The notes: generated from the sequence alone by a model not told the origin. A DNA stretch of 64,000 nt from Halobaculum saliterrae (GCF_009831625.1 NZ_WUUS01000008.1:62001-126000), one strand, 5' to 3'. Numbered from the stretch's first letter, positions 24,429 to 33,798 are shown. Program-made: numbers and translations.

Positions 24429-25898
24429 TCAGTTGTCGGGCCAGCGCTCGATGTACACCGTCTCGTCGGTGTAGAAGCGCACGGCGTCGTCGCCCTGCGC
24501 GTGGAGGTCGCCGAAGAACGAGTCCTTGTCGCCGCCGAAGTGGAAGAACGCCATCGCGGCGGCGGTGCCGACGTTCACGCCGACGTTGCCGGCGTCGATC
24601 TCCAGGCGGAACCGCCGTGCCTCGCCGCCGTCGCTCGTGAACAGCGACGCCGCGTTGCCGAACTGCGAGCGGTTCACGAGCGAGAGGGCGTCGTCGAAGT
24701 CCTCCGCCCGGATCAGCGCCAGCACCGGCCCGAAGATCTCCTCGCGGGCGATCGTCGCGTCGGGGTCCACGTCGCCGAACACGGTCGGGCCGAGGTGATA
24801 TCCGGCCTCGGGCACCTCCTGGTCGCGGCCGTCGAGGAGGAGTTCGCCCCCCTCCTCGACGCCGGTCTCGACGTACTCGAGCACCGAATCGCGGTGTGGG
24901 CCGGACACGAGCGGGCCCATGTCGGTGCCCTCCTCCAGCCCGGGACCGATCTCCATCGACTCGGCCTCCGCAACGAGCAGCTCGGCGAACTCGTCGTACA
25001 CCTCGTCCTCGACGACGGCGACGGGGTTCGCGAGACAGCGCTGGCCGGCGTTGGCGAACGCCGACGAGCAGGTCTGCTCGGCGGCGAACTGCAGGTCCGA
25101 GTTCGCACTCACGACGACGTGGTTCTTCGCGCCGCCCTGCGCCTGCACGCGCTTTCCGGCGCCCGCGGCCGTCTCGTACACGTGCTGTGCGATCGGCGTC
25201 GACCCGACGAACGACACCGCCTCGATCCCGTCGTGGGTGATGAGCCGGTTCACCGTGTCCGGGCCGCCGTGGACGACGTTGACGACGCCGTCCGGGAAGC
25301 CCGCCTCGTCGACCAGCGCGGCGATCCGGTTGGCCGTGAACGGGTCGCGCTCGCTCGGCTTGAGAACGAACGTGTTGCCCGTCGCGACCGCGTACGGCAG
25401 GAACCACAGCGGGATCATCGCGGGGAAGTTGAACGGCGTCACCGCGACGACCGTCCCGAGCGGCTGGCGGACCGCCGTCTCGTCGATGTTCGGCGCGGCG
25501 TGCGGGAGGTGGCCCGCCTGCATCATCGTCGGGATGCCGCAGGCGACCTCGACGTTCTCGATGCCGCGGCGGATCTCGCCCATCGCCTCCGCCTTCGTTT
25601 TTCCGTGCTCGGTCACCAGCACCTCCGCGAGCGACTCTTGGTGCTCCTCCAGCAGTTGCTTGAAGCGGAACAACGGCTGGATGCGCTCCTCGACGGCCGT
25701 GCTCGACCACGTCTCGAACGCCTCGTTCGCGAGCGCGACCGCCTCGTCCTCGTCGTCGGCTGAGGAGAACGAGACGGAGGCGATCTCCTCGCCCGTCGCC
25801 GGGTTCGTTACCGCCTGTGACTCACCGCCGCCGGCCTCTCGCCACTCGCCGGCCACGTAGTTGTGCGCCACCTCGCCGTCCGCGATCGGCTCTACCAT
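24429..25898 (-). CDS. mmsA: Methylmalonate-semialdehyde dehydrogenase (CoA-acylating)
   Basis: A 489-residue NAD- and CoA-dependent aldehyde dehydrogenase that converts methylmalonate semialdehyde to propionyl-CoA in valine (and inositol-type) catabolism. The catalytic Cys is C288 in NAGQRCLAN. Cofactor segments TPFNFPAMIPLWF and SFVGSTPIAQHV are present, and two family-specific signatures, QGGAKNH and FHFGGDKDSFFGDLHAQG, separate it from ordinary aldehyde dehydrogenases. It is monocistronic between a kinase and gltX. A TATA-like GTATGTGA lies near 25915 upstream of the ATG at 25898. Confidence 0.9.
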   Translation of the reverse strand: MVEPIADGEVAHNYVAGEWREAGGGESQAVTNPATGEEIASVSFSSADDEDEAVALANEAFETWSSTAVEERIQPLFRFKQLLEEHQESLAEVLVTEHGKTKAEAMGEIRRGIENVEVACGIPTMMQAGHLPHAAPNIDETAVRQPLGTVVAVTPFNFPAMIPLWFLPYAVATGNTFVLKPSERDPFTANRIAALVDEAGFPDGVVNVVHGGPDTVNRLITHDGIEAVSFVGSTPIAQHVYETAAGAGKRVQAQGGAKNHVVVSANSDLQFAAEQTCSSAFANAGQRCLANPVAVVEDEVYDEFAELLVAEAESMEIGPGLEEGTDMGPLVSGPHRDSVLEYVETGVEEGGELLLDGRDQEVPEAGYHLGPTVFGDVDPDATIAREEIFGPVLALIRAEDFDDALSLVNRSQFGNAASLFTSDGGEARRFRLEIDAGNVGVNVGTAAAMAFFHFGGDKDSFFGDLHAQGDDAVRFYTDETVYIERWPDN

Positions 25899-26048
25899 AG
25901 TGATCGTTCACATACGTCGCGGCAAAGAGCTACCGTCCGCGGCAGAACGGACGCGGGACGCGTCGGCCGACGACGGGAGCCCACGTCACGCGGTACGACC
26001 GGGGAGACCCGTCGACACCGGCGCGGTTCGAACGGGTCGGGCCCGTCG

Positions 26049-27845
26049 CTACGGGTGCGCGTAGAAGGCGAGGAACTCCCCGGGCTCCGCCTCCTCGGCG
26101 CCGTCATCGGGTGCGGCGTCCAACCGGGCGAAGCCGACGCGCTCGAACTGCACCAGGTCGTCCACGTCGTAGTCCGCGTAGCCGGGCTCGGCGTACCCGA
26201 CAACGTCGCCGTCCATCGTCCGGAGCCGGACGCGGACGTGCTCGTCGTCGCCGGCCCCGACCCAGTGGACGACCGGGACTCCGTCCTCGCGCACGTCGCT
26301 GATGTCGGTGCCCGACCAGACCAACTCGTCGCCCTCGCGAAGGAAGCAGCCGAACCCCTTGAGCCAGACGCGTTCGCCGTCCGCGGGCACGTCCTCCGAC
26401 TCCAGCAGGACACCCTCGGTGGCGGGAACGTCGCGGTCGCCGCGGTCCTCGTGATTGGGGTGGAGGGGCGGATGGCCCGTGTCGGGCGCGTCGCCGGCGA
26501 GGTCGAACGCCTCGGCGGTGTCGGCGGGGAGGCGGTCGCGGTCGGTCGCGTCGGAGGCGGCGCCGTCGCGGACGAGGAACCGTCGGTCGGTGTCGTCGTC
26601 GATCAGGTCGCGGTTGTTCGCGTAGATGCTGGACATCGCGAGGTCGACGTTGCTCGTGGAGACGCCCAACTCGGCCATCGCGTCGACGATGGCCTGCCCG
26701 CGGATCCCGCGGCGCTTCACCGACGCGAGCGTCGGCGCGCGCGGGTCGTCCCAGCCGGTCAGCTCGCCCGAGTCGACCTTCTCCTTGATCGTCGAGGTCG
26801 ACATCGGCACGTCGTAGGCGTCGATCTGGACGTGGCCCCAGTGGACGACCTCGGGGTACTCCCAGTCGAAGTACTCGTAGACGAACCGCTGGCGCTTGGC
26901 GGAGTCCTGGAGGTCGATACCACGGATGATGTGGGTGACGCCCGTGAGGTGGTCGTCGATCCCCGACTGGAAGTCGAGCATCGGCCACGCACGGTAGTCG
27001 GCGGCCTCCTCGCGCGGGTGCGGCGTGTCGACCATCCGGAAGGCGACGAAGTCGCGCAGCGCGGGGTTCTTGTGCTCGATGTCGGTCTTCACGCGAAGCA
27101 CCATCTCGCCGGCGGAGTACTCGCCGTCGACCATCGCCTCGAACTCCTCGCGCACCGTCTCCACGTCCTTGTCGCGGTGCTCACAGGGCTCGGCGTCGGC
27201 CTTCAGCCCCCGGAAGTGGTCGGCCGGGCACGAGCAGGTGTAGGCGCCGCCCTTTCCGATGAGCTCGCGCGCGTGGTCGTAGTACGTCTTGACGCGATCG
27301 CTGGCCTTCAGTACCTCGTCGGGCTCGAACCCGAGGTAGTCGATGGCGTCGAGGATCTCGTCGTAGGCGTCGAGATCCGGACGCTTCGTCTCGGGGTCGG
27401 TGTCGTCGAACCGGCAGAGCATCCAGCCGTCGTATAGCTCCTTGTACGTCCCGATGACCGCCGGCATCCGCGCGGAGCCGAGGTGCCACGGGCCGTTCGG
27501 GTTCGGAGCGAGGCGCATCCGGATCTGGTCGTACTCGTCGGCGTTCGGGAGCTCGGGGAGCACCCGATCGTCCTCCTCCTCCTCGGCCTCCAGCTCCTCG
27601 ACCAGTTCGGGGTCGAGTTCGAGCAGGCGCTCGCGACGCTCGTCGTCGCTCATCCCCGAGACCTCCGCGACCGCCGGCGCGACGACGCCGGGCACCTCGT
27701 CGCCGTGCGGTCGGAAGTCGGGGTTCTCGCCCATCAACGGGCCCATGATGGCGCCCACCTCGGGATCGGAACCGTGCTTCAGGGCGTTGTAGAGGGCGTG
27801 CGTCTCCGCCTCGGCGCGCACACGCGCTCTGAGATCGTCATCCAT
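26049..27845 (-). CDS. gltX: Glutamyl-tRNA synthetase, archaeal type
   Basis: A 598-residue class I synthetase charging tRNA-Glu, and in haloarchaea probably also tRNA-Gln for later amidation. About 100 N-terminal residues form the archaeal/eukaryotic extension. The HIGH-class motif is HLGS near residue 121 within APNPNGPWHLGSAR, and the KMSKS equivalent is VPMSTST near residue 348. FRMVDTPH and DFQSGIDDHLTGVTHIIRG are typical of archaeal GluRS. The C-terminal beta-barrel binds the anticodon. An Asp/Ala/Thr-rich insert near 430-470 is a low-complexity haloarchaeal addition. The ATG at 27845 (MDDDLRARV) is used; frames extending to 28079 are open by chance. Confidence 0.95.
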   Translation of the reverse strand: MDDDLRARVRAEAETHALYNALKHGSDPEVGAIMGPLMGENPDFRPHGDEVPGVVAPAVAEVSGMSDDERRERLLELDPELVEELEAEEEEDDRVLPELPNADEYDQIRMRLAPNPNGPWHLGSARMPAVIGTYKELYDGWMLCRFDDTDPETKRPDLDAYDEILDAIDYLGFEPDEVLKASDRVKTYYDHARELIGKGGAYTCSCPADHFRGLKADAEPCEHRDKDVETVREEFEAMVDGEYSAGEMVLRVKTDIEHKNPALRDFVAFRMVDTPHPREEAADYRAWPMLDFQSGIDDHLTGVTHIIRGIDLQDSAKRQRFVYEYFDWEYPEVVHWGHVQIDAYDVPMSTSTIKEKVDSGELTGWDDPRAPTLASVKRRGIRGQAIVDAMAELGVSTSNVDLAMSSIYANNRDLIDDDTDRRFLVRDGAASDATDRDRLPADTAEAFDLAGDAPDTGHPPLHPNHEDRGDRDVPATEGVLLESEDVPADGERVWLKGFGCFLREGDELVWSGTDISDVREDGVPVVHWVGAGDDEHVRVRLRTMDGDVVGYAEPGYADYDVDDLVQFERVGFARLDAAPDDGAEEAEPGEFLAFYAHP

Positions 27846-28177
27846 TACGGCAGGATTCTCCCCGCGCGCCCAAAACGGGTCCGGATCGCGCTCGGGACGG
27901 ACCGGGCGACGGCGGTCGTGGCGGCGGCTCCACGTCGGTGAGAGACCGATCGAGCCGCCGGATCCGCCGCACGACGGGTCCACGATCCGACGACACGATC
28001 GACGGCATGCGAATAGCACACCGGGGTAGGGGCGTCCCGATCCACGGCGCTCACCGATATATGGGCGTCGACCGTTCACGTCGTTTCACGGCCGGTGCGA
28101 ACACGCGGGGGCCGGTAGTCGACGCGTACTACACCGCCCACACCGGGTTTCATGTGCTCGCGAACGGATCGCCGGCC
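27846..28177. other. 332-bp divergent spacer between gltX and the MaoC gene
   Basis: I find no coding region here. The plus-strand frame that continues into the MaoC gene is open from 27938 but Arg/Gly-rich and unlike a protein. A TATA-like GATATATGG near 28056-28064 is the only clear AT-rich element and would leave a leader of about 90 nt before the ATG at 28178. A TTTTG element on the minus strand near 27873 could serve gltX. Confidence 0.45.
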
Positions 28178-28624
28178 ATGCCGGTGTACTACGAGGACGT
28201 CGAGGTCGGAACGGTCGAGACCAACGGCGACTACGACGTGACTCGCGAGGAGGTGCTGTCGTTCGCCGAGCGGTACGACCCGCAGTGGTTCCACACCGAG
28301 CCCGACCGTGCGGCCGAGGAGTCGCCGTACGGCGGGGTGATCGCCTCCGGCTGGCACACCGCCGCGATGACGATGCGCCTGCTCGTCGAGGGAACCCTCG
28401 CCGACGCCGCGACCGTCGGCGCGAAGGGCGTCGACGAGCTCCGGTGGCCGGTGCCGGTGCGGCCGGGCGACAGCCTCCACATCGAGAACGAGGTGCTGGA
28501 GAAGGTCCCTGAGCGGCCCGAACGCGGGCTGATCCGTGCGCGGACGAGAACGTTCAATCAGGACGACGAGCGGGTGTTCTCGATGATCGGGAACGTGATG
28601 TACCTCCGCCGGAGCGACGAGTAG
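28178..28624 (+). CDS. MaoC-family hotdog hydratase
   Basis: A 148-residue single-hotdog enzyme of the MaoC/R-specific enoyl-CoA hydratase family. The N-terminal EDVEVG, the hydratase motif region FAERYDPQWFHTEPDRA (His/Asp positions expected to polarise water), PYGGVIASGWHTAAMTMRL and WPVPVRPGD are family hallmarks. Likely role: hydration of a trans-2-enoyl-CoA or a mesaconyl-like thioester in acyl-CoA metabolism; the exact substrate is unknown. The ATG at 28178 gives MPVYYEDVEVG; a GTG ten codons upstream is possible. It stands alone between gltX and the convergent trmJ. Confidence 0.88.
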   Translation: MPVYYEDVEVGTVETNGDYDVTREEVLSFAERYDPQWFHTEPDRAAEESPYGGVIASGWHTAAMTMRLLVEGTLADAATVGAKGVDELRWPVPVRPGDSLHIENEVLEKVPERPERGLIRARTRTFNQDDERVFSMIGNVMYLRRSDE

Positions 28625-28704
28625 GGACTGGTAGGGACGAACCGGCGACGGTACCCGGTCGCAGTCGGCTCACGCGCCCCCAGCAGCGAGCGCATCGATC
28701 TCCG

Positions 28705-29529
28705 TCAGCGGGCCCGCGGTTCGCCGTCGCGTTCGTCGGTGCGGTCGCCGGTGCGTTCGCGCTCGCTGTGGTCGGCGTGTTCCATGAGATCCGTCGCCCG
28801 CCGGAACACGCCCGTCAACGTCGTCACCTCCTTGCTGGTCGGGTGGGCGCGCCCGACCAGTCGGCGGATCAGACGCTCGCTGCGCTCGCGCTTGTGATCG
28901 CGCGACTCCGCCTCCGCGAGGAACGAGCCGAACTGCTCGTAGAAGCGTTCGATCTCCGGCTCGGCGGCCCGCTCGTGCTCGACGTCCGGAAGCTGGTACT
29001 CGTCGAGGAACAGCGAGCGAAGCTCGTACAGCGTCACGGTCGCCGCCTGACCGAGGTTCATCACCGGGTAGTCGGGGTTCGCGGGGATGGAGATCAGTTC
29101 GTCCAGTTGCGCCAACTCCTCGTTGTTCAGCCCGGTCCCCTCGCGGCCGAACACCAGCGCCGTATCGGTGTCGACCGTCGCCAGCGACTCGCGAAGCTCG
29201 GCGGGGGTCTTGAACGGGTATCGAACGTGGCGTCGGGCGTCCTCGCCGGTGATCGCGGTGGTGCCGACGGTGTGGTAGTTCTCGATTATCTCCTCCAACG
29301 TCACCGTGTCGGCGTTCGGGAGGACGTCCTCGCGGGCGTGGCCGGCGAACCCGTACGCCTCGCTGTCGCGGTCGATCTCCGGCGGGTCGACCAGCTTCAG
29401 GTCCGTCAGCCCGAAGTTCTTCATCGCCCGGGCGATGGTGCCGACGTTGCCCGGCGTCTCCGGCTCCACGACGACGACGACGAACTCGCGGTCGTCGTGG
29501 CCGCCTTCGCGCTCGTCCGCGTCGCTCAT
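28705..29529 (-). CDS. trmJ: TrmJ-type SPOUT RNA methyltransferase
   Basis: A 274-residue SPOUT methyltransferase, expected to 2'-O-methylate tRNA position 32. VVVEPETPGNVGTIARAMKNFG is the family N-terminal motif. VFGREGTGLNNEELAQLD, ISIPANPDYPVMNLGQAATVTLYEL form the knotted SAM site. The C-terminal part is an Arg/Asp-rich helical extension, unlike shorter TrmL. The ATG overlaps the TGA of the upstream Cys-rich gene as ATGA, so the two form an operon. Confidence 0.9.
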   Translation of the reverse strand: MSDADEREGGHDDREFVVVVVEPETPGNVGTIARAMKNFGLTDLKLVDPPEIDRDSEAYGFAGHAREDVLPNADTVTLEEIIENYHTVGTTAITGEDARRHVRYPFKTPAELRESLATVDTDTALVFGREGTGLNNEELAQLDELISIPANPDYPVMNLGQAATVTLYELRSLFLDEYQLPDVEHERAAEPEIERFYEQFGSFLAEAESRDHKRERSERLIRRLVGRAHPTSKEVTTLTGVFRRATDLMEHADHSERERTGDRTDERDGEPRAR

Positions 29530-30128
29530 GTCGGGTACTCGCGGTCGAGATCGAGGTCGAAGTCGTCCTCTTCGTCGCCGGGGGTCGAGCCGTCGGCCTC
29601 CTCCACGGCGTCGGCGGAGTCGGCGTCGCCTCCGCTTCCCCCCTCGAAGTCCGGTCGCTCGTCCGCGAGCAGGTCGTCGTCCTCGTAGAGGTCCTCGGGG
29701 TCGCGCAGGTCGGGCAGCTCCTCGGGCGCCTCCTCGACGTGCTCCATCCCGCCGTAGCCGTCGGGGGCGCGGCCGCCGTCGTCGAACCACTCGTGGAAGG
29801 CGTCGCGGAACGTCTCCTCCCCGGCGATCGAGGCGCCGCCGCGCTCGCGGAACCAGAACAGGAAGTCCGCCTCGTGTTCGTCACACAACACCAGCTCGTC
29901 GAGGGGCTCGCCGTAGACGATGCTCGCGACCCGGCACCGCTCCTTGTCCTCCTCCCCGTGGATCAGGTAGCAGGCGTCGCAGGGCTTGTTCATGACCACC
30001 TGGAGCCGCACGAGCCGATGACGGGGCTCCTTCGGGATCTCCTCCAGCGGTCGCCACCCGCCGGCGTCGGTGAAGATCTCGTCCTCCTCGAAGCGCCAGC
30101 CGCGCAGGCCGATGCTCACCTTACCCAT
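29526..30128 (-). CDS. Conserved-looking Cys-rich protein of unknown function
   Basis: A 200-residue protein I do not recognise. Residues about 1-125 look folded: MGKVSIGLRGWRFEEDEIFT, RLVRLQVVMNKPCDACYLIHG, then LVLCDEHEADFLFWFRE. The spaced Cys/His residues (CDAC, ERC, LCDEH) resemble a zinc site. The last 70 residues are an Asp/Glu/Gly-rich disordered tail. The ATG at 30128 matches the abrupt change from Arg-rich noncoding sequence. It overlaps trmJ by four bases (ATGA), so a role linked to tRNA or RNA modification is plausible but unproven. Confidence 0.75.
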   Translation of the reverse strand: MGKVSIGLRGWRFEEDEIFTDAGGWRPLEEIPKEPRHRLVRLQVVMNKPCDACYLIHGEEDKERCRVASIVYGEPLDELVLCDEHEADFLFWFRERGGASIAGEETFRDAFHEWFDDGGRAPDGYGGMEHVEEAPEELPDLRDPEDLYEDDDLLADERPDFEGGSGGDADSADAVEEADGSTPGDEEDDFDLDLDREYPT

Positions 30129-30307
30129 TTCCCTCGCCTTGCCGCGCGCAGGGGATAAGCGGCGCGCTCTGCGCCCAGCGACCCCCGGCCGTTCGTCGTC
30201 GATCCGACCGGCCGCACGTCGTCGATCCAGCCGTCCGTCCGTCATCGGCTGAGGGTGTCGCCTCCGCGATCACAACACCGAAACGCGAGGATCCCCTGTC
30301 ACGGTTC

Positions 30308-31453
30308 ATGCGAACTGTCGACGCCGCCGGCCTCCCGATCGGCGACGATCACCCGCCGCGGATCATGGGCGTGTTGAACGTCTCGAAGGAGTCGCCGTAC
30401 GACCCCAGCGTGTACGACGACCCCGGCGACGCGGCGGCGTACGTCGACGAGGAACTCATCGGCGAGGGCGCCGACATCGTCGACGTCGGGCTGGAGTCGG
30501 CGAACAAGCGCTTCGAGGTGCTCTCGGCCGAGGAGGAACTGGAGCGGCTCGACACCGCGATCGAGACGATCGAGAGCGTCTCCGGCGACGCCGTCTTCTC
30601 CATCGAGACGCGGTATCACGAGGTCGCCGAGGCGGCGCTGAACCGCGGCTTCGACATGGTGAACGACATCTGCGGGTTCGCGGATCCGGAGATGCCCCGG
30701 GTCTGTGCGGAACACGACGTCGCCGTCGCGAAGATGGCGTCGCCGCCGGACCTGGAGCGACCGGGTGCAGTCGAGGAGGTGGACGACATCTACGAGGCGC
30801 TGTCGCTCAACGGCTTCACCGACAAGACGATGATCGACCCCGCCTTCGGCGGCTGGTCCGAGGAGAAAACCCTCGAGGACGACCGGGAGACGTTCCACCG
30901 ACTTCGAGAGTTCCGCGGCTACGGTCGCCCGATCCTCGTGTCGATCAACCGGAAGAACTTCCTCCGGAGCGTCGCCGGCCGCGACACGGAGGGGGCGCTG
31001 CCCGTCTCGCTGGCGGCCACCTCGATGGCCGTCGAGCGCGGTGCTCACATCGTCCGTACGCACGACGTGGCCGAGACGCGCGACGCCGCGCTCATCGGGA
31101 AGGAGTTCGCTCGCGACCGGGCGGAACGGGGCGGTGAGGTCGCCGTCGAGGAGCTCGACGTGGCGACGATCGGAGACGCCCGCCGACACGTCGACCGGTT
31201 CGGCGGCGACCCCGCCGTCGCCGCCGACGCCGTCGCTCGCGTGTACGAGTTCGACGGACTCGGCGCCGAAGAGATCGGGGCGCTGCGCGCCGCAACCGCC
31301 GACGCGTCGGCGGTACTGGTCTCGGATGGGACGGAGTCGTCCGCACTTTTGGTCGGGACCGTCGCCGAAACCGCTGCCGCCGCAGCGGCCGCGAGCGGGG
31401 CTACGGAGTCGTTGGACGCCGCGCTGTCGTGCGTCGCACGTCCGACAGAGTAA
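30308..31453 (+). CDS. Dihydropteroate synthase-like protein
   Basis: A 381-residue TIM-barrel pterin-binding protein resembling dihydropteroate synthase, which joins a pterin diphosphate to an aryl amine. RIMGVLNVSKESPYDP is the DHPS N-terminal signature (usually NVTPDSFSDGG; here the Asp/Ser loop differs). ADIVDVGLESANKRFE, FSIETRYHEVA, DMVNDICGF and GAHIVRTHDVAETRDA follow. About 100 C-terminal residues form an extra Ala-rich domain. The changed loop leaves open a modified archaeal reaction, for example in methanopterin-like or tetrahydrofolate synthesis. A pterin pyrophosphokinase-like gene follows, which supports a pterin pathway. Confidence 0.82.
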   Translation: MRTVDAAGLPIGDDHPPRIMGVLNVSKESPYDPSVYDDPGDAAAYVDEELIGEGADIVDVGLESANKRFEVLSAEEELERLDTAIETIESVSGDAVFSIETRYHEVAEAALNRGFDMVNDICGFADPEMPRVCAEHDVAVAKMASPPDLERPGAVEEVDDIYEALSLNGFTDKTMIDPAFGGWSEEKTLEDDRETFHRLREFRGYGRPILVSINRKNFLRSVAGRDTEGALPVSLAATSMAVERGAHIVRTHDVAETRDAALIGKEFARDRAERGGEVAVEELDVATIGDARRHVDRFGGDPAVAADAVARVYEFDGLGAEEIGALRAATADASAVLVSDGTESSALLVGTVAETAAAAAAASGATESLDAALSCVARPTE

Positions 31454-31459
31454 GAAAAC

Positions 31460-31466
31460 TTATACC
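31460..31466 (+). promoter_or_regulatory. TATA-like element downstream of the DHPS-like gene
   Basis: TTATACC lies seven bases after the DHPS-like stop in an A/T-rich patch. It predicts a start near 31490, about 90 nt before the mptE-like ATG. A second element, GTATTAC at 31546-31552, is better placed for a short leader. The 128-bp spacer may therefore hold two promoters. Confidence 0.4.
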
Positions 31467-31581
31467 CGATCGGTCGATAGCTGACGGTGGAAGCCGGAAG
31501 GACACCGCGGGTAGGGGTACTCTGGTGTGCTTTCGGCCCGATCCCGTATTACTACGCGTCGCTACGTCGCTAGTCACAACC

Positions 31582-32256
31582 ATGGAGTTCACCGAGTGGG
31601 AGCCGATCTACGAGGCGATCCTCGCCGACTTCGGGTTCGACCGTGCCGCCGACGAGGCGGTCAGGGACCGCGCCGCCGTCCACGCCGAGCCGTTCGACCT
31701 CGACAGGCTGGACTGCTCGGATGCGACCGTCGCCGTCGCCGGAGCGGGGCCGTCGCTGGAGGCCGACGCCGACCTCGCACGGGAGGCGGACCTCGTGTTC
31801 GCGGCCTCGACCGCCGCCGACCGCCTCGCCGCCGCGGGCGTCGACGCCGACGCGATGGTGACCGACCTGGACAAGAACCCCGAGGCCGGCCTCGCGCGGA
31901 CCGAGCGCGGCGCGGTCGTCGTCGCTCACGCCCACGGCGACAACGGCGATCTGGTCGACGAGTGGCTCCCCCGTTACGACGCCGCGCACACGCTCGTCAC
32001 GACGCAGGCGGCCCCGGTCGACGCCGTCGCCAACTACGGCGGATTCACCGACGGCGACCGGGCGGCGTTCCTCGCCGACCGCTGCGGCGCCGAACGGCTC
32101 GTCTTCCCCGGCTGGGACTTCGACGACCCCGACGTGGACGGGATGAAGGCCCGGAAGCTGGACTGGGCCGAGCGCCTGCTGCGCTTGTTGGAGCGACGGC
32201 GTGGGGAACGGTTCGCCGTCCTCGACGGCCGCCGAGACGGGATCGACCCGCCGTGA
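31582..32256 (+). CDS. 6-hydroxymethylpterin pyrophosphokinase-like (MptE type)
   Basis: A 224-residue protein of the DUF115/MptE family, which in archaea transfers diphosphate to 6-hydroxymethyl-7,8-dihydropterin, the step before dihydropteroate synthase. Visible motifs are VAVAGAGPSLEAD, VFAASTAADRLAAAGVDADAMVTDLDKNPE, HAHGDN and VFPGWDFDDPDV with KARKLDWAERLL at the end. The ATG at 31582 (MEFTEWEPIYEAIL) is a family-like N-terminus; the frame stays open upstream to 31429 by chance. It follows the DHPS-like gene in the same direction with its own promoter-like elements. Confidence 0.88.
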   Translation: MEFTEWEPIYEAILADFGFDRAADEAVRDRAAVHAEPFDLDRLDCSDATVAVAGAGPSLEADADLAREADLVFAASTAADRLAAAGVDADAMVTDLDKNPEAGLARTERGAVVVAHAHGDNGDLVDEWLPRYDAAHTLVTTQAAPVDAVANYGGFTDGDRAAFLADRCGAERLVFPGWDFDDPDVDGMKARKLDWAERLLRLLERRRGERFAVLDGRRDGIDPP

Positions 32257-32313
32257 ACGCGGCACGGTTCGCCCGCCACTAACGTTACTATCGTCGCGCC
32301 CCTGTCCGATTTC

Positions 32314-33798
32314 ATGCGCCTGTTCTGGCACCGGCGGGACCTGCGAGTCGCCGACAACCGCGGCCTTGCGGCCGCGGCCGAGGCGACCGCCGACGGCGAC
32401 GCGGTCGTTCCGGTGTTCGTCTTCGACGACGACGTGTTGGATCACGCCGCGAGCCCGAGGGTGCGGTTCATGCTCGACGCGCTCGCGGAACTGCGCGACG
32501 ACTACCGCGAGCGCGGCTCGGACCTCGTCGTCGCCCGCGGCGACCCCGCGGAGGTGCTCCCGACGCTCGCGGCGGATCACGACGCCGAGGCGGTCGTCTG
32601 GAACGAGGACTACTCCGGCCTCGCCCGCGAGCGCGACGCCCGCGTCCGGATGGCGCTCGACGACGCCGGCGTCGCCCGCGAGACCCACCACGACGCCGTC
32701 CACCACGAGCCCGGCACGATCACGACCAACGACGGGGACCCGTACTCGGTGTTCACCTACTTCGGGAGGAAGTGGCACGACCGGGAGAAGACCGACCCGT
32801 TCGACGTGCCCGCCGGTGACGACCTCGTCGACGCCGACGCCGTCGCCGACGATCCGCTCCCGGACATCGCGGACCTCAGCTTCTCGGAGCCCGAGGCGGA
32901 CGTGCAGGCGGCGGGGACCGAAGCGGCCCGCGACCGACTCGCCGACTTCTGCGAGGACGCCGTCTACCGATACGACGACGACCGCGACTACCCGGCGAGG
33001 GAGGCGACCTCCCGGCTCTCGACGGACCTCAAGTGGGGAACGATCGGCGTGCGGGAGGTGTACGCCGCCACCGAAGAGGCGATGAGGGATGCGGAGGCGA
33101 TGGCCGATGACGACGGCGTCGCCGCCGAGGAGCACGACGCCGTCGCGTCCGTCGAGGAGTTCCGCTCCCAGCTCGCGTGGCGGGAGTTCTACACACAGGT
33201 GTTGTGGGCGAACCCGGAGGTAGTGACGGAGAACTACAAGGAGTACGAGCACCCCATCGACTGGCGCGAGAGCGAGGAGGCGATGGCGGACCTGCAGGCG
33301 TGGAAGGACGGCGAGACCGGATACCCGATCGTCGACGCGGGCATGCGCCAACTACGCGAGGAGGCGTACATGCACAACCGCGTGCGGATGATCGTCGCGT
33401 CGTTCCTCACGAAGGACCTCCTGCTGGACTGGCGCCACGGCTACGAGCACTTCAAGCGACACCTCGCGGACCACGACACCGCCAACGACAACGGCGGCTG
33501 GCAGTGGGCCGCCTCGACGGGGACGGACGCCCAGCCCTACTTCCGGATCTTCAACCCCATGACGCAGGGGGAGCGCTACGATCCCGACGCCGAGTATATC
33601 TCCGAGTACGTCCCGGAGCTTTCCGGCGTCTCAGCCGACAACGTCCACTCGTGGCACGAGCTGTCGGTCGGTCGGCGGCGACAGCTCGCGCCCGACTACC
33701 CCGATCCGATCGTCGAGCACTCCGAGATGCGCGAGCGGGCCCTCTCGATGTACAAGCGCGCCCGCGGCGAGGACGAGGAGGAGGCGAGCGCGGACTGA
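32314..33798 (+). CDS. phr: Deoxyribodipyrimidine photolyase
   Basis: A 494-residue photolyase/cryptochrome-family flavoprotein, most like class I CPD photolyase, repairing UV dimers with blue light. The N-terminal Rossmann domain (LFWHRRDLRVADN) binds the antenna chromophore. The FAD-binding helical domain includes SQLAWREFYTQVL, YPIVDAGMRQLREEAYMHNRVRMIVASFLTKDLL and WQWAASTGTDAQPYFRIFNP (about 396-418), the last covering residues near FAD and the dimer. Length is normal. The ATG at 32314 follows the mptE-like gene by 57 bp. High light exposure of haloarchaea makes the function expected. Confidence 0.93.
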   Translation: MRLFWHRRDLRVADNRGLAAAAEATADGDAVVPVFVFDDDVLDHAASPRVRFMLDALAELRDDYRERGSDLVVARGDPAEVLPTLAADHDAEAVVWNEDYSGLARERDARVRMALDDAGVARETHHDAVHHEPGTITTNDGDPYSVFTYFGRKWHDREKTDPFDVPAGDDLVDADAVADDPLPDIADLSFSEPEADVQAAGTEAARDRLADFCEDAVYRYDDDRDYPAREATSRLSTDLKWGTIGVREVYAATEEAMRDAEAMADDDGVAAEEHDAVASVEEFRSQLAWREFYTQVLWANPEVVTENYKEYEHPIDWRESEEAMADLQAWKDGETGYPIVDAGMRQLREEAYMHNRVRMIVASFLTKDLLLDWRHGYEHFKRHLADHDTANDNGGWQWAASTGTDAQPYFRIFNPMTQGERYDPDAEYISEYVPELSGVSADNVHSWHELSVGRRRQLAPDYPDPIVEHSEMRERALSMYKRARGEDEEEASAD

